From the NCBI RefSeq assembly GCF_017161445.1, contig NZ_CP071060.1, positions 1,798,001 through 1,862,000 of the forward strand: 64,000 nucleotides of DNA, written 5' to 3'. Below are positions 52,106 through 61,252 of this stretch, piece by piece (positions within the stretch are counted from its first letter, which is position 1; every line of letters begins with the position of its first letter). The DNA is from Niveibacterium microcysteis. GTDB taxonomy: Bacteria; Pseudomonadota; Gammaproteobacteria; Burkholderiales; Rhodocyclaceae. The notes below the pieces were generated by a model. It was not told the DNA's origin and searched no databases. It saw only the letters and a program-made list of their open reading frames with translations. The position numbers and the translations under genes are program-made.

Positions 52106-52811
52106 GATCGAATACACCCCACCAACATTGGTGTTGATCATCGAAGACGACTCACTGATCCGTCGCTTCGTGCGGGCTGCGCTGGAGACCGAGGGGCTGC
52201 AGGTGGCCGAATCTGACTCGGCGCTGCGTGGGTTAATCGACGCAGCGACGCGTCGCCCAGATCTTTTGATTCTGGACCTCGGTCTGCCCGACCGCGACGG
52301 GGTGGACGTGATCCGCGAGTTGCGCACCTGGTCGAGCACGCCCATTCTGGTGCTCTCGGCACGTACGGACGAAGCCGACAAGGTTGCCGCGCTTGATGCA
52401 GGTGCAGATGACTACCTGACCAAGCCGTTCGGCGTACCCGAATTACTCGCCAGAATTCGTGCCCTGCAGCGCCGCATCGTTCGGCCCGCGCAGCCGGAAC
52501 TGGCGGAGATCCGTTTTGGTGACGTGGTCATCGACCTGGTCCTGCGCGAGGTAAAGCGCGCCGGCGAGCCGGTGCATCTGACGCCGATTGAGTATCGCTT
52601 GCTGGCATTGCTCGCTGCGAACGCTGGGCGGGTGCTGACGCAGCGGCAGTTACTGAAGGACGTCTGGGGGCCAGGGCACACCGAAGACGGCCACTACCTG
52701 CGTGTGTTCGTTGCCAACCTGCGCAAGAAGCTCGAGCCTGACCCATTGCGCCCGATCTACATCAAAACGGAGACAGGCGTGGGATATCGACTCTCCGTCG
52801 ATCCGCCGTGA
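52098..52811 (+). CDS. kdpE: Response regulator KdpE
   Basis: A 237-residue OmpR/PhoB-type regulator. The receiver domain has the acidic pair E16-D17-D18 (IIEDDS), phosphoacceptor D60 (LLILDLGLPD), Thr/Ser and Lys (LTKPFG). The C-terminal winged helix holds LTPIEYRLLALLAANAGRVLT and VFVANLRKKLEPDP. It activates kdp transcription and may bind the tandem repeats before the operon. The start at 52098 lies inside the last codons of kdpD. Confidence 0.97.
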   Translation: MPEIEYTPPTLVLIIEDDSLIRRFVRAALETEGLQVAESDSALRGLIDAATRRPDLLILDLGLPDRDGVDVIRELRTWSSTPILVLSARTDEADKVAALDAGADDYLTKPFGVPELLARIRALQRRIVRPAQPELAEIRFGDVVIDLVLREVKRAGEPVHLTPIEYRLLALLAANAGRVLTQRQLLKDVWGPGHTEDGHYLRVFVANLRKKLEPDPLRPIYIKTETGVGYRLSVDPP

Positions 52812-53005
52812 GCGAGTCTGAAAATGGTGCAAGAAACAGTAGGCCATGACTTCTGCAGGCTTATTCCTACCGGTCGGGCTTGACCATCGAACCGCAACTG
52901 ACGCTGCACTGCCCGCTATCGCGGATCGTAGCTCTCGGCTGGTTGGACGACGGGGGCAGTAACGGACTGGACCAGGCGTCCAAGGTATCGGCGACTGCTG
53001 CGGCG

Positions 53006-53806
53006 CTAAGGTCTGTAAGGCAAGTCGGGCGCGTGGCGCTGCCAGATTTCTGCGGCAGCCCCTGACTTAATGAATGCCGCGAGCTCCTTGTTGAACTTGG
53101 GCAACAGCTTCGAAGCGGGGCTGCCAATTGCCGCGATCAGGTGCTTTGCTGGTGGGTTGGCGTCGGCAACGGAGGCGTGGGCTAACGCCGGGTCGCGCAA
53201 GTAGTCCTGCGCGAGGTACTTGTAGCCACTGATCACTTCCAGCTCTTCGACAAAGTAGTCGCAGCGGCCTGCTTTGAGCTTGCGGATCATTGCCTCGTAG
53301 GTTGTCACTCCTAGATCGAGGTCGTCGGGTGTCAGCCCATAGTGGGCGTAGCTTGCGCCGATCATGCCGCAGCCTTGATAGCGTTTGAGATCGGCAATCG
53401 AGCGAATGTCGAGCGGTTTATCGCGTCGGAAGAAGACCTGTGGTGTGAGCGTGTTGTAGTGGGCCGAATAGGCGAACCGCTTGGCACGCTCGGCGTCGGC
53501 GTACGCATCCATCGCGAAGTCGAACTCACCGGTCTCAACCAACTTCAGGCAGCGCACCCAAGGGACATTCCCAATGAAATCGACCTGCACACCGAGGCGG
53601 TTGAAGATCGTCCTGACGAGATCGACGGACGCCCCTGTGAACTGGTCGGTTTTCTTACCGCTGGCATCGCGTACCCAGTAAGTCCAAGGCGGCGGATCGG
53701 GATCGGCACAGACTTTGATCACACGCTCGGCAGGGGCCGCAATAGCGATCGCGGGGAGATGGAGGAGCAGGAGCAGGATCAGGATCAGGGTGCGGGCCTT
53801 AGTCAT
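53006..53806 (-). CDS. Periplasmic substrate-binding protein, family 3
   Basis: A 266-residue SBP_bac_3 protein. The signal peptide spans residues 1-23 (LILLLLLHLPAIAIA). The family body has VIKVCADPDPPPWTYWV, FTGASVDLVRTIFNRLG and FDFAMDAYADAERAKRFAYS. No ABC permease or ATPase gene is adjacent, so it may be the sensor half of another system or an orphan binding protein. A second family-3 protein gene lies 170 bp upstream on the same strand. Ligand unknown; amino acid-like compounds are usual for the fold. Confidence 0.88.
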   Translation of the reverse strand: MTKARTLILILLLLLHLPAIAIAAPAERVIKVCADPDPPPWTYWVRDASGKKTDQFTGASVDLVRTIFNRLGVQVDFIGNVPWVRCLKLVETGEFDFAMDAYADAERAKRFAYSAHYNTLTPQVFFRRDKPLDIRSIADLKRYQGCGMIGASYAHYGLTPDDLDLGVTTYEAMIRKLKAGRCDYFVEELEVISGYKYLAQDYLRDPALAHASVADANPPAKHLIAAIGSPASKLLPKFNKELAAFIKSGAAAEIWQRHAPDLPYRP

Positions 53807-53976
53807 AGCATTCTTTTGATAACGAATGCCGCGAGTGCGGACATCTGATGTTTCTGTGCATCTGGTTCGATAACCGAGACAGATCAGGTTTGCTGTGGCT
53901 GGGAAGCGTTGTGTCGCCGGCTAAACGCGGAAACGGTCTGCGGCCCGAGCATGCCGATTCGCACGCATTCATGGCG

Positions 53977-54795
53977 TCACGGCGAATGCGCAGCCTCGGA
54001 CAGGTCGTCAACGGTGCCGCCTCGCGTGGAGTGGCCGGAGGTGTCGGCCCTCGCCCTGATCTGTTCGTTGATGGCGTCAATGGCGTGGGCAGGAACCTTG
54101 AAACTGCAGAACAGGTGGCGCCACTCGCCAGGCGGGGTGTCGGGGTAGATGACGTACGCAAAATCCTCGGGACTCAGACCCTTTTGCATGAACGTCTGCT
54201 TCGCCTCTTGTGTGGTCATCAATAGGGCGTCGGCCATGCCCTCATGAAGCATCCGCACAATCGACTGTGCCTCGTCGTAGGCTGCCACGTTGGCTTCTGC
54301 GCGCGTCGCGAGGGAAGCGTTGATGGCGGCGCCGTATGAATAGCCCTCCTTGATGAGCAGTCGCATGGTTCGATCAGCAAGCGCCGACGACAGACTCCCG
54401 TACCGCCGAAACTTGGCCTCTGCGGTCTTGGGCACCACGAGCGCCATCTGTTCGTTCTGCAGGATCGGCTGCGAGAAGCGGCCGTAGGTTTCCCGTTCTG
54501 GATCTCGGAACGCTGCGGCCATACAGTCGCGCCCGGTATTTGCGCGCACGATCGCCAGTTGCCTGCGAAAAGGCGTCTCGACCCACACGAAAGGAATCCC
54601 GGCTCGCGTGAGCGCGTGGGATACCGGTGTCACGATGGTCCCCGTGACTACTCCGTGGTCGATGTACGAGTACGGCACGCGTGGGTTATAGAGCAGCGAA
54701 ATTGGCTCTTCCGCATGAGTTACCGTTGCCGCCAAAGTGAGCGTCCCGAGTACGAGGCAGACACGTAACCGTATAGTCTGATTAATCTGTGCCAT
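53977..54795 (-). CDS. Periplasmic substrate-binding protein, family 3 (second)
   Basis: A 272-residue protein of the same fold as its neighbour but distant from it. The signal peptide ends near THAEE (residue 28). It has YNPRVPYSYID, FVWVETPFRRQLAIVRANTG and CMAAAFRDPERETYGRFSQPI. The start at 54795 shares its A with the stop of the GGDEF-like gene (TAATG), so the two are coupled and a link between ligand binding and signalling is possible. The ligand is not evident. Confidence 0.85.
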   Translation of the reverse strand: MAQINQTIRLRVCLVLGTLTLAATVTHAEEPISLLYNPRVPYSYIDHGVVTGTIVTPVSHALTRAGIPFVWVETPFRRQLAIVRANTGRDCMAAAFRDPERETYGRFSQPILQNEQMALVVPKTAEAKFRRYGSLSSALADRTMRLLIKEGYSYGAAINASLATRAEANVAAYDEAQSIVRMLHEGMADALLMTTQEAKQTFMQKGLSPEDFAYVIYPDTPPGEWRHLFCSFKVPAHAIDAINEQIRARADTSGHSTRGGTVDDLSEAAHSP

Positions 54796-55262
54796 TACGC
54801 GCTCTGGATGTTGTCTGCGCTGCGGTGTTGCACGCCCGCTGCGGCCTGCTGGAGCCAATCACTGCCTGAACTGCCTGGGCTCAAGAAGGCGTGTGAAACG
54901 TCGATCAGCAGACGCTTGGCGAGCGTTTCTTGGTCATCGAAGATCCGCTGGACGAGGGGTAGAAGTCGATCGAGCAGCGCAGGCAGATGCTGCTGCGCTT
55001 TCATGCGAAACAGCACGGCAAATCGCCAGGGAGCGAGCTCCGTGGCGACGTCGGAGAGTCGTATGCTGTTGGCGAGCGTTGCCATCATGCCCGCCGATAG
55101 TGAGCCTGTCGGCAGCGCCGGTGCGGCAGCGGCGGGTTCGGCCAGATGTACTTGCAAGACGACAATCACTGCGGCGTCATCGATGCGTCGGTCCATCGCC
55201 TGCTCACGGATGATGCGGTGGAATTCCTCCACGGCGACAAAGGGACCGAGTGCTGTTGTCAC
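54795..55262 (-). CDS. Degenerate GGDEF-like protein
   Basis: A 155-residue cytoplasmic protein starting at a GTG with GAGG 7-10 bp upstream. It shows the GGDEF-domain outline: an AVIVVLQVHL strand, TLANSIRLSDVATELAPWRFAVLF (where active cyclases read R-x-GGDEF-x-hydrophobic) and a second helical half. The GGDEF signature is replaced by APWRF, so it cannot be a normal diguanylate cyclase. It may be a receptor or a pseudo-enzyme. It is translationally coupled to a periplasmic binding protein, unusual for this domain. I rate the fold assignment as moderate. Confidence 0.55.
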   Translation of the reverse strand: MTTALGPFVAVEEFHRIIREQAMDRRIDDAAVIVVLQVHLAEPAAAAPALPTGSLSAGMMATLANSIRLSDVATELAPWRFAVLFRMKAQQHLPALLDRLLPLVQRIFDDQETLAKRLLIDVSHAFLSPGSSGSDWLQQAAAGVQHRSADNIQSA

Positions 55263-55565
55263 GCTTTCACCTCATCCTGTCTTCGTGTTGTGCGTGCGCA
55301 ATTGGGCGGCACCCACTGCGGTCGTGAACTCAGCCGCTGACTTGTCGTTGCGTCCGTGTGTCAACGTCCGGTCAGTCAGACCCTTGAGCGGAGAATGTCA
55401 CAGCGGCACGCTACTCGAACATGCCGCCCTCGTAGGGCCTGTGAAGCCCCCGCAGTGCCGGCGGAGAGCCCACAGAACGCGGGGTTCGGGGAGACGCAGA
55501 TGATTAGTTATGATCCGAGTCGCCCTGGCTCGCGCCAAACGAATCGACTAACTTGGTGGTGACGA
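55263..55565. other. Divergent intergenic stretch
   Basis: Just over 300 bp between the GGDEF-like gene and the SRPBCC gene, which are divergent. No gene or clear operator is seen; it must hold promoters for both sides. Confidence 0.5.
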
Positions 55566-55979
55566 ATGAAAATAACCATTGAAGCAAACATTGCGGCGCC
55601 GATCGAAGTCGTCTGGAAAGCTTGGACGACACCGGACGACATCAAACAATGGAACGCCGCGTCAGACGATTGGCACACTACGCAGGCATCGGTAGATCTT
55701 CGGGTCGGAGGCATGTTCTCCTCTCGGATGGAGGCCAAAGACGGAAGCATGGGGTTCGACTTTGCCGGCACGTACACCGAAGTCGTGACCCATCAACGCA
55801 TTGAATGCGTGTTCGGCGAACGAACCTTGCGGGTGGAATTTATTCCCGGGCCTGACGGCGTAATGGTGCGCGAGACGTTTGACGCGGAGCAGACGCACTC
55901 GGAAGAGCAGCAACGTTCAGGCTGGCAAGCCATCCTCAATAACTTCGCTCGCCATGTTGTGCGCAAGATAGGCGCCTAA
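55566..55979 (+). CDS. SRPBCC (AHSA1-like) protein
   Basis: A 137-residue protein of the START/Bet v1-like fold. The N-terminus (MKITIEANIAAPIEVVWKAW) is the classic AHSA1 start, followed by the helix and strands FDFAGTYTEVV and VMVRETFDAE, and a long C-terminal helix (SGWQAILNNFARHV) that lines the cavity. These proteins bind small hydrophobic ligands; the role is unknown. GGTGGTGACGA precedes the ATG. It appears to be transcribed alone. Confidence 0.85.
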   Translation: MKITIEANIAAPIEVVWKAWTTPDDIKQWNAASDDWHTTQASVDLRVGGMFSSRMEAKDGSMGFDFAGTYTEVVTHQRIECVFGERTLRVEFIPGPDGVMVRETFDAEQTHSEEQQRSGWQAILNNFARHVVRKIGA

Positions 55980-56300
55980 GCCAACGCGACAAGCTCGTAC
56001 CGGCGCCCTGATACCTCCGTGAGCTGGGGTCTCCGCCACCCATTTCGTTTCAAGGACTGCTAGCCCGGGCCGACGCGCCCCGCGCACAGTCAGCAGGCCA
56101 ATGCCAGCGATACGCCGGAAGCTGGTGAGGGTAGGGCGGTAGCGATGACTGCTACCTCAGCGAAGCAGGCAGTGGTCGCCGAGGGACGCTTCACGCTAAG
56201 AGCGGTTAGATGAGAATTTCAGGTCGCCTCTGCGCTAGACCCGATGCTGTTTGTGACCTTTCCGAAGAGGAAAAACGGCGCCTGAGCACTGGAACATCAA
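55980..56300. other. Gene-poor stretch
   Basis: About 320 bp between convergent genes; no supportable gene, repeat or terminator hairpin with a T run is seen. Confidence 0.45.
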
Positions 56301-56504
56301 TCAAAGGTGACTGCTACCCTGGTACGGTGTAACGGCGTCTTTATTGCGATGCACCCACAATTTCCATTCGGCGGTCCCGCACCTCACCTCGCGAAAGTCG
56401 TTACTGCGCAGAAACTCCGCACTGTTCTCGGCCCGAAAACACCAGAAGCCGTCCGGCCAGACCAACACGTCATCTTCGTCTGGAATATCTGCATGCATTT
56501 CCAT
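56301..56504 (-). CDS. Small acidic hypothetical protein
   Basis: A 67-residue protein with an acidic start (DIPDEDDVLVWPDGFWCF), an aromatic cluster and a basic tail. GGGGAG lies 6 bp before the ATG at 56504, a strong ribosome binding site that decides against the longer frame upstream. It resembles small conserved proteins of proteobacteria with a VWPDGxWCF motif, but no function is known to me. Confidence 0.7.
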   Translation of the reverse strand: MEMHADIPDEDDVLVWPDGFWCFRAENSAEFLRSNDFREVRCGTAEWKLWVHRNKDAVTPYQGSSHL

Positions 56505-56838
56505 GTTTTTCTCCCCTGATTTGGCAACCCAACGCCACGCTGTGGGCGCCCTTGCACTCGCCTCTGCAGGCCACCGCCGACACAGAAGCACCGGGTCTCG
56601 GCCTTGGCAACATGCGCCGACGAAACCGGTCGAGTCTGTGCGCTCGCACACACAGGGACACGGAACGCCGAGTGGGGCTTCATAGCTCCAACAGGTCGGT
56701 TTGAATCGACTCGACGCGGCCGTTTGGCTGAAAGGCCTGCCGCGTGTGCTTGCCCCACAACGCCTGCGGAACTACGATTCCCTCGCGGTCTGCTTGGCGA
56801 CACGTTTCGGTAAGCTCTGACACTCGGAGGCGCATAAA
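56505..56838. other. Divergent intergenic stretch
   Basis: About 330 bp between two divergent genes with no gene in it that I can support. It must contain promoters for both sides. Confidence 0.45.
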
Positions 56839-57750
56839 TTGAACAAGCCCTCGCAATTCGAAGCACTGCTTGGCGTTGTTGGGGTCGCGCTATCCGTTAC
56901 CGCCTTTTTTGCGCAGGGCGGTGGTGGCAGCGCGGTGGCTAACTTGTTCGCGATATCGCCATTGCTGATCGCCGTAATGGGCATCTATGTGCGTCGTCTG
57001 GTCCTCAGGCTTCGTCAGGTACAGGGCGCGTTGGCCTTGGTGACTAACGCGCGCTCGGACACCTCGATGGTGGTCACGATCGAGAACGTTCAAGGGGATG
57101 TGGAGATGGAGAAGCGCGTTCGCGTGGAAGCTACCCGCGACGGCGCCGGTCTCGCATTCACCAAGAACGAAGTTGTGTTCTCTGAAGCGCCAATACACGA
57201 CATTCCGCCAGTGGCTGTCTTGCAGACAGCATCCAATCCGAAGACCACTTTGCATCCGAGGTACGTCGACACTTCTGAGGCCGTGGTGGGCGGTAGCCGC
57301 AACTACCGATATGACTGGCGGTACGCGATTGCGCCGCCGATCCAGACCAAGGGGCACTTCGTTGATTTCGTCTACAAGGTCAGGATTCCAAGATCCGAGG
57401 CGAGTGCTTTCACCGCCGCGGGGTCCAAGATCTTTTACGATCACTCGGCATTCGAGACGAGTGCCGAGGTCTCGCTTATCTCGCCTAGCGGGTACCGGAT
57501 CGAAATCGCGCAGACCTACCTCGAGTTGAATGATGGCAGCCGGGAGCCCTGCAACGTGCAGCCACAACTGAACGCTGGTGGTCATGTGCTCCACTGGAAG
57601 CCAGAGCATCGGCGTGGCGCCCGCTCGGTGTGCGAGTACAGGCTAGTTGCCAGCAGCGTGGTGGCGAGCCCGCCAGCCGCCGCTGGATCAGCGCCGACTC
57701 CCACGGGCACGTCCAGTCTGACTACGTCTGCGCCGAAAGCAGATTCGTGA
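56839..57750 (+). CDS. Membrane-anchored protein of unknown function
   Basis: A 303-residue protein starting at a TTG with GGAGG 8-12 bp upstream. Two membrane segments lie at about residues 7-25 and 34-51, followed by a charged helix and a large soluble domain (about 70-270) that is beta-rich and has SRNYRYDWRYAIAPP and FVDFVYKVRIPR. The C-terminal 35 residues are Ala/Pro/Thr/Ser-rich. No family is recognised. The soluble domain has motif-like SPSGYRIEIAQTYLELND but no catalytic signature I can name. It stands alone. Confidence 0.65.
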   Translation: MNKPSQFEALLGVVGVALSVTAFFAQGGGGSAVANLFAISPLLIAVMGIYVRRLVLRLRQVQGALALVTNARSDTSMVVTIENVQGDVEMEKRVRVEATRDGAGLAFTKNEVVFSEAPIHDIPPVAVLQTASNPKTTLHPRYVDTSEAVVGGSRNYRYDWRYAIAPPIQTKGHFVDFVYKVRIPRSEASAFTAAGSKIFYDHSAFETSAEVSLISPSGYRIEIAQTYLELNDGSREPCNVQPQLNAGGHVLHWKPEHRRGARSVCEYRLVASSVVASPPAAAGSAPTPTGTSSLTTSAPKADS

Positions 57751-58004
57751 TCTGTGAATCCGAAACAGACCATCACTTGCCGTAGTGGCGTCTGCAGCTC
57801 ACGATCAAGCACTTCCGTTCTTTGGCAAGAGGGGCGTGTACGCCGGTTTGCGAGCGAACGACTCTTCAGACCATTGCCCGATGGACGTGGATACTTGCGT
57901 CCCGGCGAACGGAGTGCGCGAACCTCGTCTGGGACGCGGGCGGACAAGTATCTGGGCGCTGCAGCGGTGGGGGGGCGCCAATGGCGTTGCTACTTTTGCC
58001 GCAT

Positions 58005-58496
58005 TCAGGCCTTGCGTACCAGGTGGATCAAATTCAAAGCCTTTGCCGTGAAGTAGCCACTGAGTAGTCCGTAGAGCGCGGACAGCGCGACGATCAATGG
58101 TGTCGTGTTGAGCACAGCGGCATTAAGGGCGTGCATGACCGCATAGACGTACTTGGCGAAGAAGATCGCCATGATTACCGTAAGCGGAACCCAACTTCCA
58201 GGAACGACAAACGCGTGCGTTGTCGCGTTGTACGTCACCCTCGCGTCGCGAAAAACGTGGTGCCCGACAAGGGAAGCGATGACCAGCGTACTTGCCCAGC
58301 ACAACAGGGGCAATGGTTTGAGGCCGAAGCTGGAGTTAATTCCGGCGAGCGAAAGTACAACCATCCCGGCCGGAAGTATCAACGCGGGAAATCTTCGGAC
58401 CGTCCGCGTCCGTGTTTGCATGAGACCGAGCCCAAGTAGGAAGAAGAACAGCGCGAAGACCCAAGCCGGCGTGTTGGCGAGAATTTGCAGGATCAA
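58005..58496 (-). CDS. DUF6622-like membrane protein
   Basis: A 163-residue protein with four or five membrane segments and a short signature near the N-terminus, ILANTPAWVFALFFFLLGLG. This matches the small family DUF6622. The start is a TTG at 58496 with AAAGGAGG 6 bp upstream, a very good site. Function is unknown. It converges on the preceding membrane protein gene. Confidence 0.7.
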   Translation of the reverse strand: MILQILANTPAWVFALFFFLLGLGLMQTRTRTVRRFPALILPAGMVVLSLAGINSSFGLKPLPLLCWASTLVIASLVGHHVFRDARVTYNATTHAFVVPGSWVPLTVIMAIFFAKYVYAVMHALNAAVLNTTPLIVALSALYGLLSGYFTAKALNLIHLVRKA

Positions 58497-59167
58497 TGGA
58501 TCCTCCTTTCTATTTTGAGCTGCGAGTACGCGCGTTTAAGAACCATGTGTCTTGCCGGCCCGCGGTTACTCTTGACGGGCGTTACCGGTACTCCGTGAGA
58601 AATTGGGGCGAATGTCGCAACGCTGATCGCACCCTAGTGGCCCATCCCAGTATCGGCCGCGCTTTGTCGACTGACAACCGGGGGGGCAGGGCACGCGCAC
58701 GTTGAAAATCCCCGTGACGTGGGCCCGATCGATGGTGCACAACTCGGTATCGGCAACACTCTCGGCGTGCCGAGGCTCTTTGGTGTCGGGTCCGTCCGAC
58801 CGAGAGCGAGGGCCATGGCGGTGTCCACGGCGCATCACTAATCTATCAAGCTAGGGAATGTTCAGTACGAGGGACTCCTGGTCGACTACGGTGTGGACGC
58901 TGACGGTCGCTCTTCGCTCACTGAGGCGTCCAGTGGATCGTTTTCTTTATGGGGCGACCAGTCAGGGGCATAGGCCCGTGTCGTACTCCGTACCGCCGTT
59001 CGGCGGCACTCAAAGAGGAGGGTGGCCGCAACCGAACTGCGCGCGGGCACGAGACATTGAGTTTGGCGTTCGGTCCGACGGCTGGTCGCAGAGCCGGTGC
59101 GCGACGACGTCCGGTCGCGCAGGTGCGATCGCCGCGGTTAGCGCTTGCGCGTCAAACAGGTCGATGA
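58497..59167. other. Gene-poor stretch
   Basis: About 670 bp without a supportable gene. It holds GTTCGGTCCGACGGCTGG-like phrases and ends at the truncated Rossmann-fold gene. Both strands look non-coding. Confidence 0.5.
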
Positions 59168-59317
59168 TCAACGTTCTGCTGCGCGCTTAATTGAGGGATC
59201 CAACGCGTTTGGTGTGTCGCGTGCTCCCAAAGTTCCGCCTGCCTGCTTTGCCAGCAATTTGACGAGCGGTGTGGCAGTCGCTCCCGTAGCGCCTGCAACA
59301 AAAACGGTGTCCGTCAC
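59168..59317 (-). pseudogene. Truncated NAD(P)-binding (Rossmann) gene coupled to the LysR gene
   Basis: A 49-codon frame starting at a GTG that overlaps the LysR stop (GTGA). Its start VTDTVFVAGATGATATPLVK is the classic Rossmann beta-alpha-beta with GATGATA, as in NmrA-like or SDR proteins (usually near 250-300 residues). It ends after 49 codons in a gene-poor stretch, so the rest has been lost. The coupling to LysR suggests it was once a regulated neighbour. Confidence 0.7.
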
Positions 59318-60273
59318 GTGGGTTGGTTGTGAGCGTTTGCCCCGTCCGTGTATTGGTCCAGCCGTTCTTTCTTTTGTGGGGCTTTACCAGCGCAGATCTC
59401 CCGAACACAGCCGCGCAGCCAACGGTGAGCCGGGTCGGCCTGCAGGCGGGGATGCCATATCAGCGACACCGTGAACTCAATGGGCGGCAGCGGTAGCGCA
59501 AAGCTGAACATGCCGGCCCGCAGATTCCCGGTGTGTCGTTCGGGCACGCTGGCAATCAAGTCTGACGCGCGCGCCAAGGCCAGTGCGGTTGAGAAGCCCC
59601 CAACCATCGTGGTGATTTCCCGTGTGAGCCCAATCAGACCGAGCCGCTCATCAATCGGCCCTCTGTCAGCACCTCTTCGCGTGACCAGGATGTGCCTGCC
59701 CGACGCATAGCGCGCCGCCGTCATCTCCCCCTGGGACAGCGGATGATCTGGGCGAACCACACCGATGAAGCGGTCCCGGAACAGCGCCTGCACGCGTAGT
59801 TCCGGGCTGGTGGATTCACCGATGACACCTGTTTCCAGATCGATACGCCCGTCTCTTAGCTCGGTGCTATCGCGGTTGATCTTCTGTACGAAGCGCAGGC
59901 GGACACGCGGCGCTTCCTGAGCAATGCGCGCAATCAGATGCGGCGCGAAGTTCTCAACAAAACCGTCACTGGTGCGCAGTGTGAACGTCCGTTCCGGGCG
60001 TGATAGGTCGATGGTTTCGGTGGGGCTCAGTGCGGCCTGTGCATCTTGCACCAGTTGCGCAACCTTTTCGCGAAGCTCTAGGGCCCGTGGCGTCGGGACA
60101 AGGCCGCGTCCCGCTCGAACCAACAGGGGGTCGCCAGTGGTCTCCCTTAAGCGCGCCAGCGCACGACTCATTGCGGAAGCACTCAGCTGCAGGCGTTGCG
60201 CAGCACGCGCAACGTTGCCTTCGGCCAGCAACACATCCAGGGCGAGAAGCAGATTGAGGTCCGGTGTCGTCAT
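59314..60273 (-). CDS. LysR family transcriptional regulator
   Basis: A 319-residue regulator. The N-terminal HTH (residues 1-60) reads LNLLLALDVLLAEGNVARAAQRLQLS and SAMSRALARLRETTGDPLLVR, followed by the effector-binding domain (about 90-300, FTLRTSDGFVENFAP and ADRGPIDERLGLIG). It probably controls the divergent methyltransferase-exporter-barrel genes and itself across 218 bp. The effector is unknown. The stop overlaps the start of a truncated Rossmann gene. Confidence 0.92.
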   Translation of the reverse strand: MTTPDLNLLLALDVLLAEGNVARAAQRLQLSASAMSRALARLRETTGDPLLVRAGRGLVPTPRALELREKVAQLVQDAQAALSPTETIDLSRPERTFTLRTSDGFVENFAPHLIARIAQEAPRVRLRFVQKINRDSTELRDGRIDLETGVIGESTSPELRVQALFRDRFIGVVRPDHPLSQGEMTAARYASGRHILVTRRGADRGPIDERLGLIGLTREITTMVGGFSTALALARASDLIASVPERHTGNLRAGMFSFALPLPPIEFTVSLIWHPRLQADPAHRWLRGCVREICAGKAPQKKERLDQYTDGANAHNQPT

Positions 60274-60491
60274 GTGCTTACCCTAGCACGCAGGATATAT
60301 GGCGTCACGTGCACTAATGGAATGCAAATGGTGCGGCTTCCGCCATATTTGGTCGCTCACTAGGATGCCGACATCGACATCTCGGGGTGCAAACCATGAA
60401 CGACACATCAACACAATCCAGCGGTCACCGAACCACTCCCGGCGAGTGCACGACGGATACGAAGAGCGTGGGCGCCACACGGGAGCTTCCA

Positions 60492-61103
60492 ATGACGGAA
60501 GCGGACGACTGGAATCGACGTTATGCCGCGGAAGAACTCATCTGGACGGCTGAAGCGAACCGCTTTCTGATGGCTGAGGTGGCGAACCTTCCGGCGGGTA
60601 CCGCCTTGGACCTCGCGTCGGGCGAGGGACGCAATGCAGTGCGTCTTGCCGAACTGGGTTGGACGGTGCGTGCGGTGGATTTCTCTGAGGTCGCTGCGGC
60701 GAAGGGCGCCATGTTGGCGAGCGCACATCAGGTTGCCGACAAGGTCGATTTCGTTGTTGCGGATCTGCGGACCTACGAACCGGAGCGCAGACGTTTCGAT
60801 CTGGTTGCAATCGTGTACCTCCAGATTCCGCAGCCGGCGCTCGCCACCGTCATCGCAAGGGCCGCCGCCGCCGTGGCGCCCGGTGGCACGTTTGTGCTTG
60901 TCGCACACGATGCGGCGAACCGGGAGCACGGATACGGCGGGCCGCGGCATCCGGACATGCTCTACACGGCTGAGCACGTCCTGGCTGCCATGGGAAATGA
61001 ACTGACGATCGAAAAGGCTGGCCAGGTTCAGCGGCCGGTCCGCACCTCAGATGGCATCAAGGTGGCGGTCGATTGTCTCGTCCGTGCTCATCGGGCCAAG
61101 TGA
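60492..61103 (+). CDS. SAM-dependent methyltransferase (TehB-like)
   Basis: A 203-residue class I methyltransferase. Motif I reads ALDLASGEGRNAVRLAELGW, then VRAVDFSEVAAAKGAM (motif II), FVVADLRTYEP and VIVYLQIPQPA-like. TehB/UbiE-like small methyltransferases have this layout. The start at 60492 was chosen for GGGAG 6 bp upstream; earlier in-frame ATGs add a Ser/Thr-rich stretch without similarity. The gene is divergent from the LysR regulator and precedes the exporter by 149 bp. The substrate is unknown. Confidence 0.85.
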   Translation: MTEADDWNRRYAAEELIWTAEANRFLMAEVANLPAGTALDLASGEGRNAVRLAELGWTVRAVDFSEVAAAKGAMLASAHQVADKVDFVVADLRTYEPERRRFDLVAIVYLQIPQPALATVIARAAAAVAPGGTFVLVAHDAANREHGYGGPRHPDMLYTAEHVLAAMGNELTIEKAGQVQRPVRTSDGIKVAVDCLVRAHRAK

Positions 61104-61252
61104 AAGGGCGCTCAAAGACTGGATCGCCCATGCTGAAGAACTCAAGTCCCCGCGCGCCAGCCGCATCGGCTCGCACCATTCGACACGCCACGCGCGACGC
61201 GAATTGCGTTGCATGCGTGGCGCCACCAACCCTCCCGCCGAAGGACGCAACC

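Noticed and set aside
53006..54795. ABC transporter operon
   Set aside because: Two binding proteins are present but no permease or ATPase gene lies on either side.
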